A stretch of DNA of 64,000 nt from assembly GCA_018222765.1 (NCBI GenBank), contig JAAEZT010000015.1, positions 1-64,000 on the forward strand. The letters are read 5' to 3'. The notes beneath the pieces are model-generated. The model saw only the letters and a list, made by a program, of their open reading frames with translations. It searched no databases and was not told the origin of the DNA. This document shows positions 1 to 8,804 of this stretch, in pieces. The number at the start of each line of letters is the position of its first letter. Positions within the stretch are counted from its first letter, which is position 1. Source of the stretch: a bacterium. Lineage in GTDB: Bacteria > Verrucomicrobiota > Verrucomicrobiia > Verrucomicrobiales > Akkermansiaceae. The translations under genes were made by a program, and so were the position numbers.

Positions 1-439
1 GACCAATCCCAAGGAAGACATTCGCGATGGTCTGACCAACAAGTGTGCCACCATGGACAAGCCGGTGGCGGCTTTGATCAAAGATCTCAAGGAGCGCGGG
101 ATGTTCGACGATACCCTGATCATTCTGGGTGGGGAATTTGGGCGCACGCCCTTCCGCGAGGGACGGACTTCCAAAGGAAAAGTTCTCGGCCGCGATCACT
201 TCCCGGATTGCTACACCATGGTCATGGCTGGGGGAGGCGTGAAGGGTGGATATACGCATGGAGCCTCCGACGAACTCGGATTCTCGGTCGCTCGGGATAA
301 AGTGCACGTGCATGACTTGCAAGCCACCTGGATGCATCTTCTTGGATTCGACCACGAGAAGCTTACTTACCGCTTTCAGGGACGTGATTACCGTCTCACC
401 GATGTTCACGGGCACGTCGTCAAAGATCTTTTAGCCTGA
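1..439 (+). CDS. DUF1501 family protein, C-terminal part (5' end outside window)
   Basis: Reading frame 2 is open from the first base, so only the last 145 or so residues of a DUF1501 protein are present. The signature is GGEFGRTP followed by GRDHFPDCYT and a glycine-rich AGGGVKGG segment. It ends in the usual LTDVHGHVVKDLLA-type tail seen in this family. DUF1501 proteins have a sulfatase/alkaline-phosphatase-like fold, usually carry a Tat signal, and are encoded beside DUF1549/DUF1553 cytochrome proteins in planctomycetes and verrucomicrobia; their reaction is unknown. The stop TGA (437-439) overlaps the ATG of the following sulfatase by one base, so the two are probably co-translated. A DUF1549/DUF1553 gene is likely just upstream of the window, by analogy with the other pairs here. 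The family call is firm; the role is not known. Confidence 0.9.
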   Translation, partial: TNPKEDIRDGLTNKCATMDKPVAALIKDLKERGMFDDTLIILGGEFGRTPFREGRTSKGKVLGRDHFPDCYTMVMAGGGVKGGYTHGASDELGFSVARDKVHVHDLQATWMHLLGFDHEKLTYRFQGRDYRLTDVHGHVVKDLLA

Positions 440-1797
440 TGAAAAAATCAATCATCTCTCTGCTGATCGCTTCGGTGGTTCCGAGCTTCGCCGCCCTTCC
501 CAATATCGTGGTCATCATGGCCGATGATCTTGGATGGTGGGATACCCGCTTTCAGGGGAACAAAGATCTTGAGACTCCTTTTCTCGATCAGTTTGTGAAG
601 GAAGGAATGATCTTTCCGCAAGGTTATGCTGCCGCGTCGGTTTGCACGCCCACCCGGGCCGCGATGATGACTGGTATTTCTCCCGCGCGACTCGGGATAA
701 CCAATCATGCTCCCGGACATAAAGAAGGGATGGTTCCCAAAGGACGAGTTCAGGCCGGAGCCGCGAAGCTGACCTATCTGCCGCTCGCCGCGGAGACGAT
801 TGCGGAACGATTGAAGAAGGAGGCGGGATACGCCACCGGCTTTGTTGGGAAGTGGCATCTCTCTCATCGCAAAGGGAACAACGAGTCTGGAGAAAAGTGG
901 GAGCCGTTGCTGCGTCCGGAGTTTCAGGGATACGATTTGAATATCGGAGGCTGTGACCGTGGCGGGCCGCCAAGTTTCTTTGCTCCCTATCGTATTCCGG
1001 CGCTCGAGGATGGAGAGAAGGGTGAGTATTTGCCCGCGCGCATGGCGGATGAATGCATCTCTTTCCTGAAAAAGAACAAAGAGAAGCCTTTCTTCCTGAC
1101 CTTTTGGAATTACTCCGTGCATTATCCCATCGAAGCTCCCGAAGACCTGATTGAGAAATACAAGAAACGTGGAGTCGAGAATCCCGCCTATGCCGGGATG
1201 ATCGAAGGGATGGATCGTTCCATCGGGCGCGTGTTGAAATCGCTCGATGATCTTGGGGTCGCTGATAATACGCTCGTGATCTTCACCTCGGACAATGGCT
1301 CGCTCTTCACCAATGGTCCGCTCCGAGACAACAAAGGACACATCTACGAAGGTGGCATTCGCGTTCCCTGGGTCATTCGCTGGCCGGGCAAAGTGAAGCC
1401 GGGAAGCGAGAACGGCGTGCCCATTGTGACGACTGATGTCTTCCCGACTCTCCTCGAAGTGGCTGGCCTCAAGTCCAAGCCCGGAGTGCCCCAAGATGGC
1501 GAGAGCCTCATTCCTCTGATCACTGGAAAGAGTGTGTTGGAGCGTAAGTCGGTTTTCTTTCACTATCCAAACTACGCCTTTCACAAGAGAAATCGTCTTG
1601 CCGGAGCTGTGGTGACAGGGCGCTATAAGTTGATTCGATTCTACGATGACGATTCAATCGAGCTTTATGACCTCAAGGCTGATATTGGTGAGAAGAACGA
1701 TCTTTCCAAGTCGAAGCCAGAGCTTGCGCAGAAGATGCTCAAGGAACTCAACAATTGGTTAAAGGAGTCGAAAGCCAAGATGCCTTATCGACCATGA
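439..1797 (+). CDS. secreted type I sulfatase
   Basis: A 452-residue arylsulfatase-type enzyme that hydrolyses sulfate esters, probably on polysaccharides, outside the cytoplasm. The N-terminus is a Sec signal peptide (MKKSIISLLIASVVPSFA). Mature sequence begins PNIVVIMADDLGWWD, where the Asp pair binds calcium. The activation motif CTPTR is at residues 69-73, so Cys69 would be converted to formylglycine. Further sulfatase blocks are GKWHLSH, FTSDNGS and the GGIRVPWVIRWPG segment. Length is normal for family S1. The ATG overlaps the stop of the DUF1501 gene, and there is no Shine-Dalgarno sequence. Substrate cannot be told from sequence; the L-fucose operon at 13.7 kb makes a sulfated fucan plausible, but that is inference. 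The gene ends with two adjacent TGA codons. Confidence 0.93.
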   Translation: MKKSIISLLIASVVPSFAALPNIVVIMADDLGWWDTRFQGNKDLETPFLDQFVKEGMIFPQGYAAASVCTPTRAAMMTGISPARLGITNHAPGHKEGMVPKGRVQAGAAKLTYLPLAAETIAERLKKEAGYATGFVGKWHLSHRKGNNESGEKWEPLLRPEFQGYDLNIGGCDRGGPPSFFAPYRIPALEDGEKGEYLPARMADECISFLKKNKEKPFFLTFWNYSVHYPIEAPEDLIEKYKKRGVENPAYAGMIEGMDRSIGRVLKSLDDLGVADNTLVIFTSDNGSLFTNGPLRDNKGHIYEGGIRVPWVIRWPGKVKPGSENGVPIVTTDVFPTLLEVAGLKSKPGVPQDGESLIPLITGKSVLERKSVFFHYPNYAFHKRNRLAGAVVTGRYKLIRFYDDDSIELYDLKADIGEKNDLSKSKPELAQKMLKELNNWLKESKAKMPYRP

Positions 1798-1999
1798 TGA
1801 CCTCTTCCGAACCATGCGCTTGCCCAGTCTTGGGTTAAACGATCATTTCTTCTTCGCTCCTTTTAATCACGAAGGTCCAGAAGGGCACCAGCTTGATACC
1901 CTCGTGCGCGAGGTGCGCGACCAAGCCGCAGCGAGATAGTTGGATGTCCGCGTCAATACAGCATTCAGAGCGATTGCTATTTCTAATTATCCAGACTGA
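1798..1999. other. intergenic; possible coding relic on the minus strand
   Basis: No complete gene lies here. Reading leftward past the TAG of the DUF1501 gene at 2000, the same frame stays open for about 55 codons to a TAA near 1839. It reads like real protein, for example HLAHEGIKLVPFWTFVIKR, with no start codon of its own. I do not recognise it. It may be a decayed gene end or chance. No hairpin terminator was seen. Confidence 0.3.
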
Positions 2000-3469
2000 C
2001 TACGCAAAGAGATCCAGGACCGGTTTGGCTTTCACGAGTTCCCTCGGTTGGTTGAGGTGATTCATGACCATGGTTTCAGGGTCGATGCCGAAGGCGTGGT
2101 AGATGGTGGCGAGGAGTTCGCCGGGGTGGACGGGATTCTCAGTGGGGGCCGAGCCGGTGGCGTCGGATTTGCCGTGGACGTTGCCGCGTTTGATGCCAGC
2201 TCCGGCGATGACGCTGGTGTAGCAATAGGGCCAATGGTCGCGACCGTCGGCGCTGTTGTTGTTGCCGGAGGTGCTGACGCCTTTTTGCGGGCTGCGGCCG
2301 AATTCGCCAACGGCAACGACGAGGGTTTCGTCGAGAAGTCCGCGGTCATCGAGGTCGGAAATGAGAGAGGAGAGGCCGTTGTCGAGCATGGGGCCCGCTT
2401 GGTCCTTGATGCGTTTTGAGAGGCCTTTGTGGGTGTCCCAGGAATGGTTGTCGGAGTTGGCAACCTTGGGCCAGATGACCTCGACGACGCGAGTGCCGGC
2501 TTCGACGAGACGACGGGCCAGGAGGCAGCTGTCGCCAAAGGTGTTTTTGCCATAGGCTTCGCGGGTCTTCTCGGGTTCTTGTTCGAGAGCGAAGGCTTCA
2601 CGGGCGCGGCCGCTGACGATGAGGTTGAGCGCGCGTTCGTAATTTTCGTCGAGAGAGTATTCTTCGACAGCTTTATCGATGCTAGGCATCTGTGCGTTGA
2701 TGGCATTGCGAAGAGTAGCGCGACGTTTAAGGCGAAGAGAGAAGACGTCGGGACGCAATTGCAGATCGTCAATCTTGATGCGCGTCATCTTGTCCATGTC
2801 CATGTCGTCGCCGCTAGGATAGAGGGTGTAGGGGTCGTATGATTTGCCGAGGAATCCGGCGGCGCCACCTTTGCCGACGACGTTACTTTCCTGAAGCGGG
2901 CGGGGGAGCATCACGAAGGGAAGCATGGGATCCTCCATTGGTCGGATCTTGACCAGGTTGGAACCGAAGTTGGGGAAGTCCTTCGGGCTCGGTGGTTCGA
3001 GTTGGCCGGAGGGGCTCACCTTGTCGGTGGTGTAGCCGGTCATCATTTGATAGATCGCGGCGGTGTGGTTGAAGAGTCCGTTCGGGGTGTAGCTCATCGA
3101 ACGGATCATGGTGAACTTGTCGTTGATCTTGGCGAGCTTGGGCAGGATCTCGGTGAAGTGCGTGCCGGGGATTTTGGTGGGGATGGACTTGAAGGCACTC
3201 TTCACATTGTCGGGAACGTTCTCCTTCGGGTCCCATAGGTCGAGGTGACTGGGTCCGCCTTGCAGGTAAACCATGATGATGCTCTTGGCCTTGCCCCAAC
3301 CGGGAGCGCCACTGTGCTTTTTCTCCTCAGCGAGGGCTTTGGCCTGAAAGAGCGTGCCTAGCGACATGCCGAGCATGCCGGCGCCGCCCACTCGTAATAC
3401 ATCTCGTCGGGTGACTCCGGCGTTGGGGTCGCAAACGTCTTTGGCGGCTTGTCCTGGAATTCTAAACAT
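2000..3469 (-). CDS. DUF1501 family protein with Tat signal
   Basis: A 489-residue DUF1501 protein. The N-terminus carries a twin-arginine motif ([17 protein letters not shown], about residues 19-35) followed by a hydrophobic stretch ending at AKALA, so it is probably exported folded by Tat. The core begins [20 protein letters not shown], which corresponds to the metal-site region of sulfatase-like folds. It continues to VGEFGRSP and [10 protein letters not shown] near the C-terminus. It starts 18 bases after the stop of the 1697-residue PSC/DUF1549/DUF1553 gene and is clearly its operon partner; this pairing is a recurrent unit in planctomycetes and verrucomicrobia. Biochemical function is unknown. 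The ATG at 3469 has no Shine-Dalgarno sequence. About 40 percent identity-level similarity to the other DUF1501 genes here is apparent by eye but was not computed. Confidence 0.93.
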   Translation of the reverse strand: MFRIPGQAAKDVCDPNAGVTRRDVLRVGGAGMLGMSLGTLFQAKALAEEKKHSGAPGWGKAKSIIMVYLQGGPSHLDLWDPKENVPDNVKSAFKSIPTKIPGTHFTEILPKLAKINDKFTMIRSMSYTPNGLFNHTAAIYQMMTGYTTDKVSPSGQLEPPSPKDFPNFGSNLVKIRPMEDPMLPFVMLPRPLQESNVVGKGGAAGFLGKSYDPYTLYPSGDDMDMDKMTRIKIDDLQLRPDVFSLRLKRRATLRNAINAQMPSIDKAVEEYSLDENYERALNLIVSGRAREAFALEQEPEKTREAYGKNTFGDSCLLARRLVEAGTRVVEVIWPKVANSDNHSWDTHKGLSKRIKDQAGPMLDNGLSSLISDLDDRGLLDETLVVAVGEFGRSPQKGVSTSGNNNSADGRDHWPYCYTSVIAGAGIKRGNVHGKSDATGSAPTENPVHPGELLATIYHAFGIDPETMVMNHLNQPRELVKAKPVLDLFA

Positions 3470-3487
3470 GGCTTTGGTGGGTGTCGG

Positions 3488-6400
3488 TTATCGGTTGAAG
3501 AGGAAGGCGGGTGTATTGATGAGAGCCCAAGCGAGATCCTGGGCACCGGTGAGGCGGCGTTGGGAGAGTTGCTTGGTGCTGAGGTCGAGATCGTATTGTA
3601 AGCGATCGTGCAGGGGGTCGGCACGCGGAACTTTCTCCATCGCGGTAAGATGGTTGCGAAGTTTGATCAGTTCGGGATCAATGGGGAGCGGCTTTTTGGC
3701 ATTTGCCATTTGTTCGTTGAGCGCCTTGAGCGCAGAGTCGTTATCGCGGAAATACTTGGTCAGCTCGGCAGACTGTTTGTCGTTTCGCTTGTCCGGAGCG
3801 AGGGCGAGAACAGCCTTCACATTATCGGGAATTGAGAAAGGCAGGGGGCCGGTCTTGGTGGTGACGGAGAGGCGGAATTTTCCGATGAGGTGTCGGTCGT
3901 CGAAGTGCTGCTTCAGGGTGAAGCGGAGAATGGTGCCTCCGTCGTGTCCGATGGGTTGACCAATACCGAAGATGGCGGTTTGGTTTTTGCCAACCTGCGG
4001 GGAGATGGCCCAACCGGCATTAGGGCCGCCGGGTTTGCCGTCGATGGCTTTGGCCACTTCGTAGCTCTTCTGACTAAAACTGGCCTTGGCGGTGTTGAAT
4101 TTAATTTTCTGGAATTTCGTGGGATCGGAAGTGGGAGCGACTTCTAATTCAAATTCGCCGAGCACGAAGTTACCACCTCCGAGTCCGGGCCCTTTGCCGG
4201 GGAGACGATCGTCGGCGAGCATTTCAAGCCGGACCGCGGTGATGCCGGTGAGTTTGGTGGGAGCGGTAACGATGTAGTCAGTTTTGGCATTCTTGCCGGA
4301 AGCGAAGATCGTCTGATCGGCTTCTACGGTGAGTTTGCTTCCGCTGGTGGACTTGAGTTCGCTTGCTTGCAAGTGAGCCCAGGGTGATGCGGCGTTGGCG
4401 AGGTCTTTTTCCCAGGCTGCGATCCTGGCTGAAAAGCTTTTGTCGTAGGCTTTCTTTTCGCTGTCGATTTTGGCAATGCGTTCCTTGCGTTGTTTTTCCT
4501 TCGCGTCGATATCGGGCTTAATCTCCTTCTCGCGATTGGTGATGGCGAGCTTGGCGGTATTGATGTCGTCTTCGCGCTTTGTTTCGGCGGCTGCCAAGGC
4601 GGGATCGCGTTTTTGCAGGTGTTCGGCGAGGGCTTTCTCCAAAGTGGCGTGGTCTTGATCAATGCCTTCGCTGAAGTGAGTGAGAGTGGCCTTAATCTCG
4701 GCCTCGGCGGGCGGGCGATTGAGGATGCGGTAAAAGAGTTCTTCGATCATCTGTCGATCATCTTTGCTGTCCTTGGCGATCTTGGAGATGGCGTTCTTGG
4801 GATCGTTGATGGCATTGCCGACAGTGGGTCCACTGAGAAGAGCCATGATGGGTCCGAGCTGCATATCGGTATTGCGTTCGCATTCGCAGGAGCTTTCACG
4901 AACGGGGCGACCGAAGTTGGAGAGGAAACCGTCTGGGAGTTTGACGCCGACGTCGGGCAAAGAGGCGGCGCGTGTTCCGGCGGGGACTCCGGGGAAGCGG
5001 CTGCTGGCTCCGGTGACGGCGTGGATGGAGTCGTAAAGAACCTCGGCGGGAAGACGGCGGGCCTTCGCGTGGGAGAAGTTGATCGTGTCGTCGTTATTCC
5101 ACTTGTTGGTTTCGATGGAGAGTTGGTAGGTGCGAGATTTACAAATGACGCGCATCAATTCGCGGACATCGAAGCCGCTCTCGACGAAGTGTTTCGTGAG
5201 CCAATTGAGAAGCTCGGGATTTGAGGGAGGATTGCCGGCGCGGATGTCATCGAGCGGTTCGATAATACCGGTGCCCATCATGTATCCCCAAACGCGGTTG
5301 GCGTAGCTGGAAGCAAAGTAACGGTTGTCAGGGGAGGTGATCCATCCGGCGAGCTTGTCGCGGCGCGGAGCGTCTTTTTTCTCGGCGTGCTTGGCGGGGT
5401 AGGGGAAGGCGGGGGTGATGATCTCGCCGGTACGCTCGTGTTTCACTTCGCCGCTTTTGTTTTGGTATACGATTTCGTAAAGCGGCTTGGCTCCCTCCAC
5501 CGCGGTGCCGCCGATCTTGCTCTTGCCGCTGGCGGGATCGCCTTTCAATCCGACATGCGCGAAGAATGAAGCCATCTCGTAGTAGTTGTCCTGCGTCCAG
5601 CGTTCGAAGGGATGATCGTGGCACTTATTGCAATTGAAGCGCGTGGCGAGGAAGAGGTGGGTCGTGTTTTCCATCGTCTCTTCCGGAGTGCGGAGGATCT
5701 TGTAGTAGGATGCGGCCGGGTTGTCCTTGTTGGAGCCGGTGGCGGTAATGACTTTGCGGGCGAACTCATCATACGGGGTGTTATCGGCAACTTCCTTGCG
5801 AATCCATTCACGGAAGATCTTGGCTCCTTGCGGCGCGAGGAACTTACGGTTGACCTGCAACATGTCGGCCCACTTGTTGGTCCAGAATTCCACGAATTCC
5901 GGGTTGCCAATGAGCGAGTCGATCAAGGCGTCGCGTTTGGCTCGGGAAGGGCGAACGTCGGCGAGGAATGCTTTGACCTGCCCGGCGGTGGGAGGGAGTC
6001 CGGTGAGGTCGAGATAAATGCGGCGGACGAAATCGATGTCGGTGCAGATTTCGGAAGGGAGGGTTTTCATGCGCAACCACTTTTTGGAGACGAGCGAGTC
6101 GATCTCGTTGAACTTGGGTGGATCGTTCCAAACGAAGCCGCTGCGGTCACCCATTGCGGTGACGGTGGTGGCAGCGTAGGCTCCTTCGTAACGCACGAGG
6201 ATGGGTGCTTCGCCACGGCGGAGGACCTTAACGAGCGCGGGATAGCCTTTGACGGTTTCGGCGACTTCGCCATTGCCGCTGGAGACAACGGCCTCGGTGG
6301 TGACGTCGCGGGTTTCGCCGTTCGGATAGGTGGCGGTGATTCGCATCTGCTGCATCGAGCCGATGTTCTGCACCACGGGGTTGAGTGGGAAGACGTCGAT

Positions 6401-8581
6401 CTTGGTGACCTTGGTGGTTTTCTCCTCGAGCTTGGCTCCTTTGGAAATCCACGAGCGGATGATCTTATAATAATCGTCGTGAGGCGTGGTGAGTTGGCCG
6501 CCTTCGTGGGGTACGGCCGAGGTCGCTTTGAGAAGCATCAGGCTGGCGTCCGGCGAAGCCAGGTTGACGCGGCGGGAGGCTACATCGTCGGTGAAGGCGC
6601 GGATGTCGTAGATGGGATCGTAGCCACGAAGGGAAAGCTTGAAGCCGTTTTTTCCGTCCTTGGCTCCATGACAGGTGCCAGCGTTGCAGCCCATTTTGGC
6701 TACGACGGGATTGACGTCCTTGGTCCAGGAGAGGGTGGTGTCTTGTTCCTGGTTGGAAACCTGAACTGCGATGCCCGCCGAGTGGCCGTTGATAGAGAAG
6801 TTGATTTTGGAACTACCATTGATCGCGCCCCGGACGATGCCGGTTTTGGAAATGGTAGTTCCTTTGCCTTGAACTTGTTTTTTGACGAGGCGGGTCACGT
6901 CGATGATGTCGCCGGAGTCGAGAGTGGCGGAAACGACGACCTGCGCGTAGCGGTAAGGCGTGTCGATAAGGATGTTCTTGGGCTCAACGCTGAGAGTGGT
7001 GATCTTGCGGCCGTCGGGGATCTTTTCGGCGTCGAGGGACTTACGTTTATCCAGAGCGGTTTTCTTGTTGGTTTTTTCTTTGGAGGTCAGTTTTTCAGGG
7101 TGGATTTCCACCGGGACGAATGACTTGATTTGCTTGCCGCTATTGGCATCAATGAGGCGGACTTGGCCATCGGCACCGGCGGCGGCAAGTCGGGAGCCAT
7201 CGGGATTGAAGGCGACGGCAAAGATGCCGCATTCCTCGACGGGAATAGCTGCGAGAGTTTTTACGCCGTCGGTGAAATATTTCTTCAGCGCCTTCTTCAT
7301 CTCCGCATTACGTTGATGAGTGGGCTGTTTGATGGCCGCGGCGACATTGTCTGGGATCTTCGCGTTGGGATCGACTTCGTAAATGTGGATCGCGCCCTTG
7401 CCATCGAGGCTGCTGCCGGCGGCGATGCGTTTGGCGTCCATGGAAATATCGACGGCGAAGATGCGGCCTTCGAGCGGTGGAAATTCGAAAAGCAGGTTGG
7501 CGTCGTCCCCGATCTTGCGCGCGGTGTTGCGGAAGATGCGATAGAGTTTTGGCACGCCGTCGGCGCCACCGACGACGATTTCATCGCGGGTGGGATGCGA
7601 GACCACCGCGCTGATTCCCCCGGAGAGAGCCTTCGGAGTGATTGAGGTAATATTATCGATGAGGCGTTCGGTTTTGAGTTCGGTGAGCTTGGCCGTCATG
7701 TCACGGCTGACGGAAATGACGTGATCACCTTTCGGGTTGAAAGCGGTGTCGAAAACCCAGTCGTTGTGACCGCCCTGGAAGAGGACTTGTTCGCCGGTTT
7801 TTGAATCGATGGCGCGCAGGGTATGGTCGGAGCCGCCGAAAGAAATCTTAGTGCCATCGGGTGACCATGCTGCGCCGTAAACGGTATCGAAAGTAACGGG
7901 CGCAGAGAGAGAGAGTTTTTTCTTCGCAACATCCCAGACTTGGACTTCGCCCATGCGACCGGGTAGGCCCCCGGTGACGGCGAGGCGCTTGCCATCGGGT
8001 GAAAAGCGGACAGACTCGATACGCTCGGAAAGTCCCACAAGCCGGGCAAGGCTTCCGGAGCCATCCGCTTTGTGAAGGAGGACTTCGTGGAAACCGGAAA
8101 CAGCGAGAGTCTTCCCGTCGGGCGAAAAATCGAGGGAGGTAATAACGGGCGGCTTGGTGTAAACGGGAAGGTTGTCTTGATCGTAACGCTGACGGGCGTT
8201 TTCCGGAGTATCGTTTTTTGCTCCTTCGGAGATCCAACGGGTGATGAGAGCGATCTCAACTTCGTGAAGCGGGTCCTTCTTCTTGGGCATCTCGGCCTTG
8301 CCTTCGGCATCGGGCGTGATTTCTTCGATGAGATAGCTTTCCTGCGGCTTTCCGGGAACAATTGCGACGTTCTCTTCGCCACCTTCAAGAAGACGGGCGA
8401 AATCGGTCATGATGTAACCACCCCTGTCCTTGGAAGGTTGGTGGCAGCCAACGCAGTTTGCCTCAAAAATCGGGCGAATGTCGGTGTGGTAGCTGACTGG
8501 TTTTTGAGACTCGGTAGCAGCTAAACTGTTGCTGATGAGACCAAAGAGGCAGCCAAGGAAGAGGAAAGTGCGGAAATGCAT
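3488..8581 (-). CDS. giant PSC cytochrome c / WD40 / DUF1549 / DUF1553 protein
   Basis: A 1697-residue exported protein. A Sec signal (MHFRTFLFLGCLFGLISNSLA) is followed by a planctomycete-type cytochrome c domain with haem motif CVGCH at residues 43-47. A WD40 propeller region of several blades runs about 145-490 (repeated FSPDG/FNPDG phrases). A Big2-like beta domain follows at about 540-620. A second cysteine-histidine motif (CNAGTCH) starts at 632. DUF1549 spans about 820-1030 with CNKCH at 984, and DUF1553 about 1070-1300. The last 350 residues include a charged, coiled-coil-like stretch, a beta-rich segment, and the usual end AWALINTPAFLFNR. Homologues are known only as predicted periplasmic or cell-surface proteins, often next to sulfatases; electron transfer or polysaccharide binding are guesses. 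The DUF1501 gene follows after 18 bases. The antisense frame of this gene is open for up to 500 codons, which is a base-composition effect. Confidence 0.93.
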   Translation of the reverse strand: MHFRTFLFLGCLFGLISNSLAATESQKPVSYHTDIRPIFEANCVGCHQPSKDRGGYIMTDFARLLEGGEENVAIVPGKPQESYLIEEITPDAEGKAEMPKKKDPLHEVEIALITRWISEGAKNDTPENARQRYDQDNLPVYTKPPVITSLDFSPDGKTLAVSGFHEVLLHKADGSGSLARLVGLSERIESVRFSPDGKRLAVTGGLPGRMGEVQVWDVAKKKLSLSAPVTFDTVYGAAWSPDGTKISFGGSDHTLRAIDSKTGEQVLFQGGHNDWVFDTAFNPKGDHVISVSRDMTAKLTELKTERLIDNITSITPKALSGGISAVVSHPTRDEIVVGGADGVPKLYRIFRNTARKIGDDANLLFEFPPLEGRIFAVDISMDAKRIAAGSSLDGKGAIHIYEVDPNAKIPDNVAAAIKQPTHQRNAEMKKALKKYFTDGVKTLAAIPVEECGIFAVAFNPDGSRLAAAGADGQVRLIDANSGKQIKSFVPVEIHPEKLTSKEKTNKKTALDKRKSLDAEKIPDGRKITTLSVEPKNILIDTPYRYAQVVVSATLDSGDIIDVTRLVKKQVQGKGTTISKTGIVRGAINGSSKINFSINGHSAGIAVQVSNQEQDTTLSWTKDVNPVVAKMGCNAGTCHGAKDGKNGFKLSLRGYDPIYDIRAFTDDVASRRVNLASPDASLMLLKATSAVPHEGGQLTTPHDDYYKIIRSWISKGAKLEEKTTKVTKIDVFPLNPVVQNIGSMQQMRITATYPNGETRDVTTEAVVSSGNGEVAETVKGYPALVKVLRRGEAPILVRYEGAYAATTVTAMGDRSGFVWNDPPKFNEIDSLVSKKWLRMKTLPSEICTDIDFVRRIYLDLTGLPPTAGQVKAFLADVRPSRAKRDALIDSLIGNPEFVEFWTNKWADMLQVNRKFLAPQGAKIFREWIRKEVADNTPYDEFARKVITATGSNKDNPAASYYKILRTPEETMENTTHLFLATRFNCNKCHDHPFERWTQDNYYEMASFFAHVGLKGDPASGKSKIGGTAVEGAKPLYEIVYQNKSGEVKHERTGEIITPAFPYPAKHAEKKDAPRRDKLAGWITSPDNRYFASSYANRVWGYMMGTGIIEPLDDIRAGNPPSNPELLNWLTKHFVESGFDVRELMRVICKSRTYQLSIETNKWNNDDTINFSHAKARRLPAEVLYDSIHAVTGASSRFPGVPAGTRAASLPDVGVKLPDGFLSNFGRPVRESSCECERNTDMQLGPIMALLSGPTVGNAINDPKNAISKIAKDSKDDRQMIEELFYRILNRPPAEAEIKATLTHFSEGIDQDHATLEKALAEHLQKRDPALAAAETKREDDINTAKLAITNREKEIKPDIDAKEKQRKERIAKIDSEKKAYDKSFSARIAAWEKDLANAASPWAHLQASELKSTSGSKLTVEADQTIFASGKNAKTDYIVTAPTKLTGITAVRLEMLADDRLPGKGPGLGGGNFVLGEFELEVAPTSDPTKFQKIKFNTAKASFSQKSYEVAKAIDGKPGGPNAGWAISPQVGKNQTAIFGIGQPIGHDGGTILRFTLKQHFDDRHLIGKFRLSVTTKTGPLPFSIPDNVKAVLALAPDKRNDKQSAELTKYFRDNDSALKALNEQMANAKKPLPIDPELIKLRNHLTAMEKVPRADPLHDRLQYDLDLSTKQLSQRRLTGAQDLAWALINTPAFLFNR

Positions 8582-8804
8582 GAAACTAGGAAACGGAACA
8601 ATCTCGAGGGAGCTATCGAAAGGGGTGAAATTAGAAGGATTTCAGTGTGTGGCAAGAGGGATGCTAGGCAAAGGAGGTTTTAGGACAATGACAGCACCTC
8701 ACCCGGCTTTGCTACAGGGGGCATAGGATGTCGAGGATGCTTTGGAGCGCTGTTTTGTCGGTGGGATAGGTCTGAAAAGTGGTGCCCTTAAGAGAGGGGA
8801 GACT
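8582..8804. other. intergenic between DUF1552 and PSC genes
   Basis: No gene was found in these 223 bases. On the minus strand, just past the DUF1552 stop (8805), the same frame stays open for about 31 codons to a TAG near 8714. It reads TTFQTYPTDKTALQSILDI, which looks protein-like but has no start codon. It may be a decayed 3' end or chance. The promoter of the leftward PSC gene should lie near 8590-8650, but I could not fix a -35/-10 pair. Confidence 0.3.

Noticed and set aside
448-1584. 378-codon minus-strand frame over the sulfatase gene
   Set aside because: It shadows an intact sulfatase with all active-site motifs and has no recognisable domain.
5612-7123. 503-codon open frame antisense to the giant PSC gene
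   Set aside because: It runs opposite to a gene with clear domains and shows no signal peptide or family motif; composition is Gly/Val/Asp-rich as expected from the codon usage of the sense strand.
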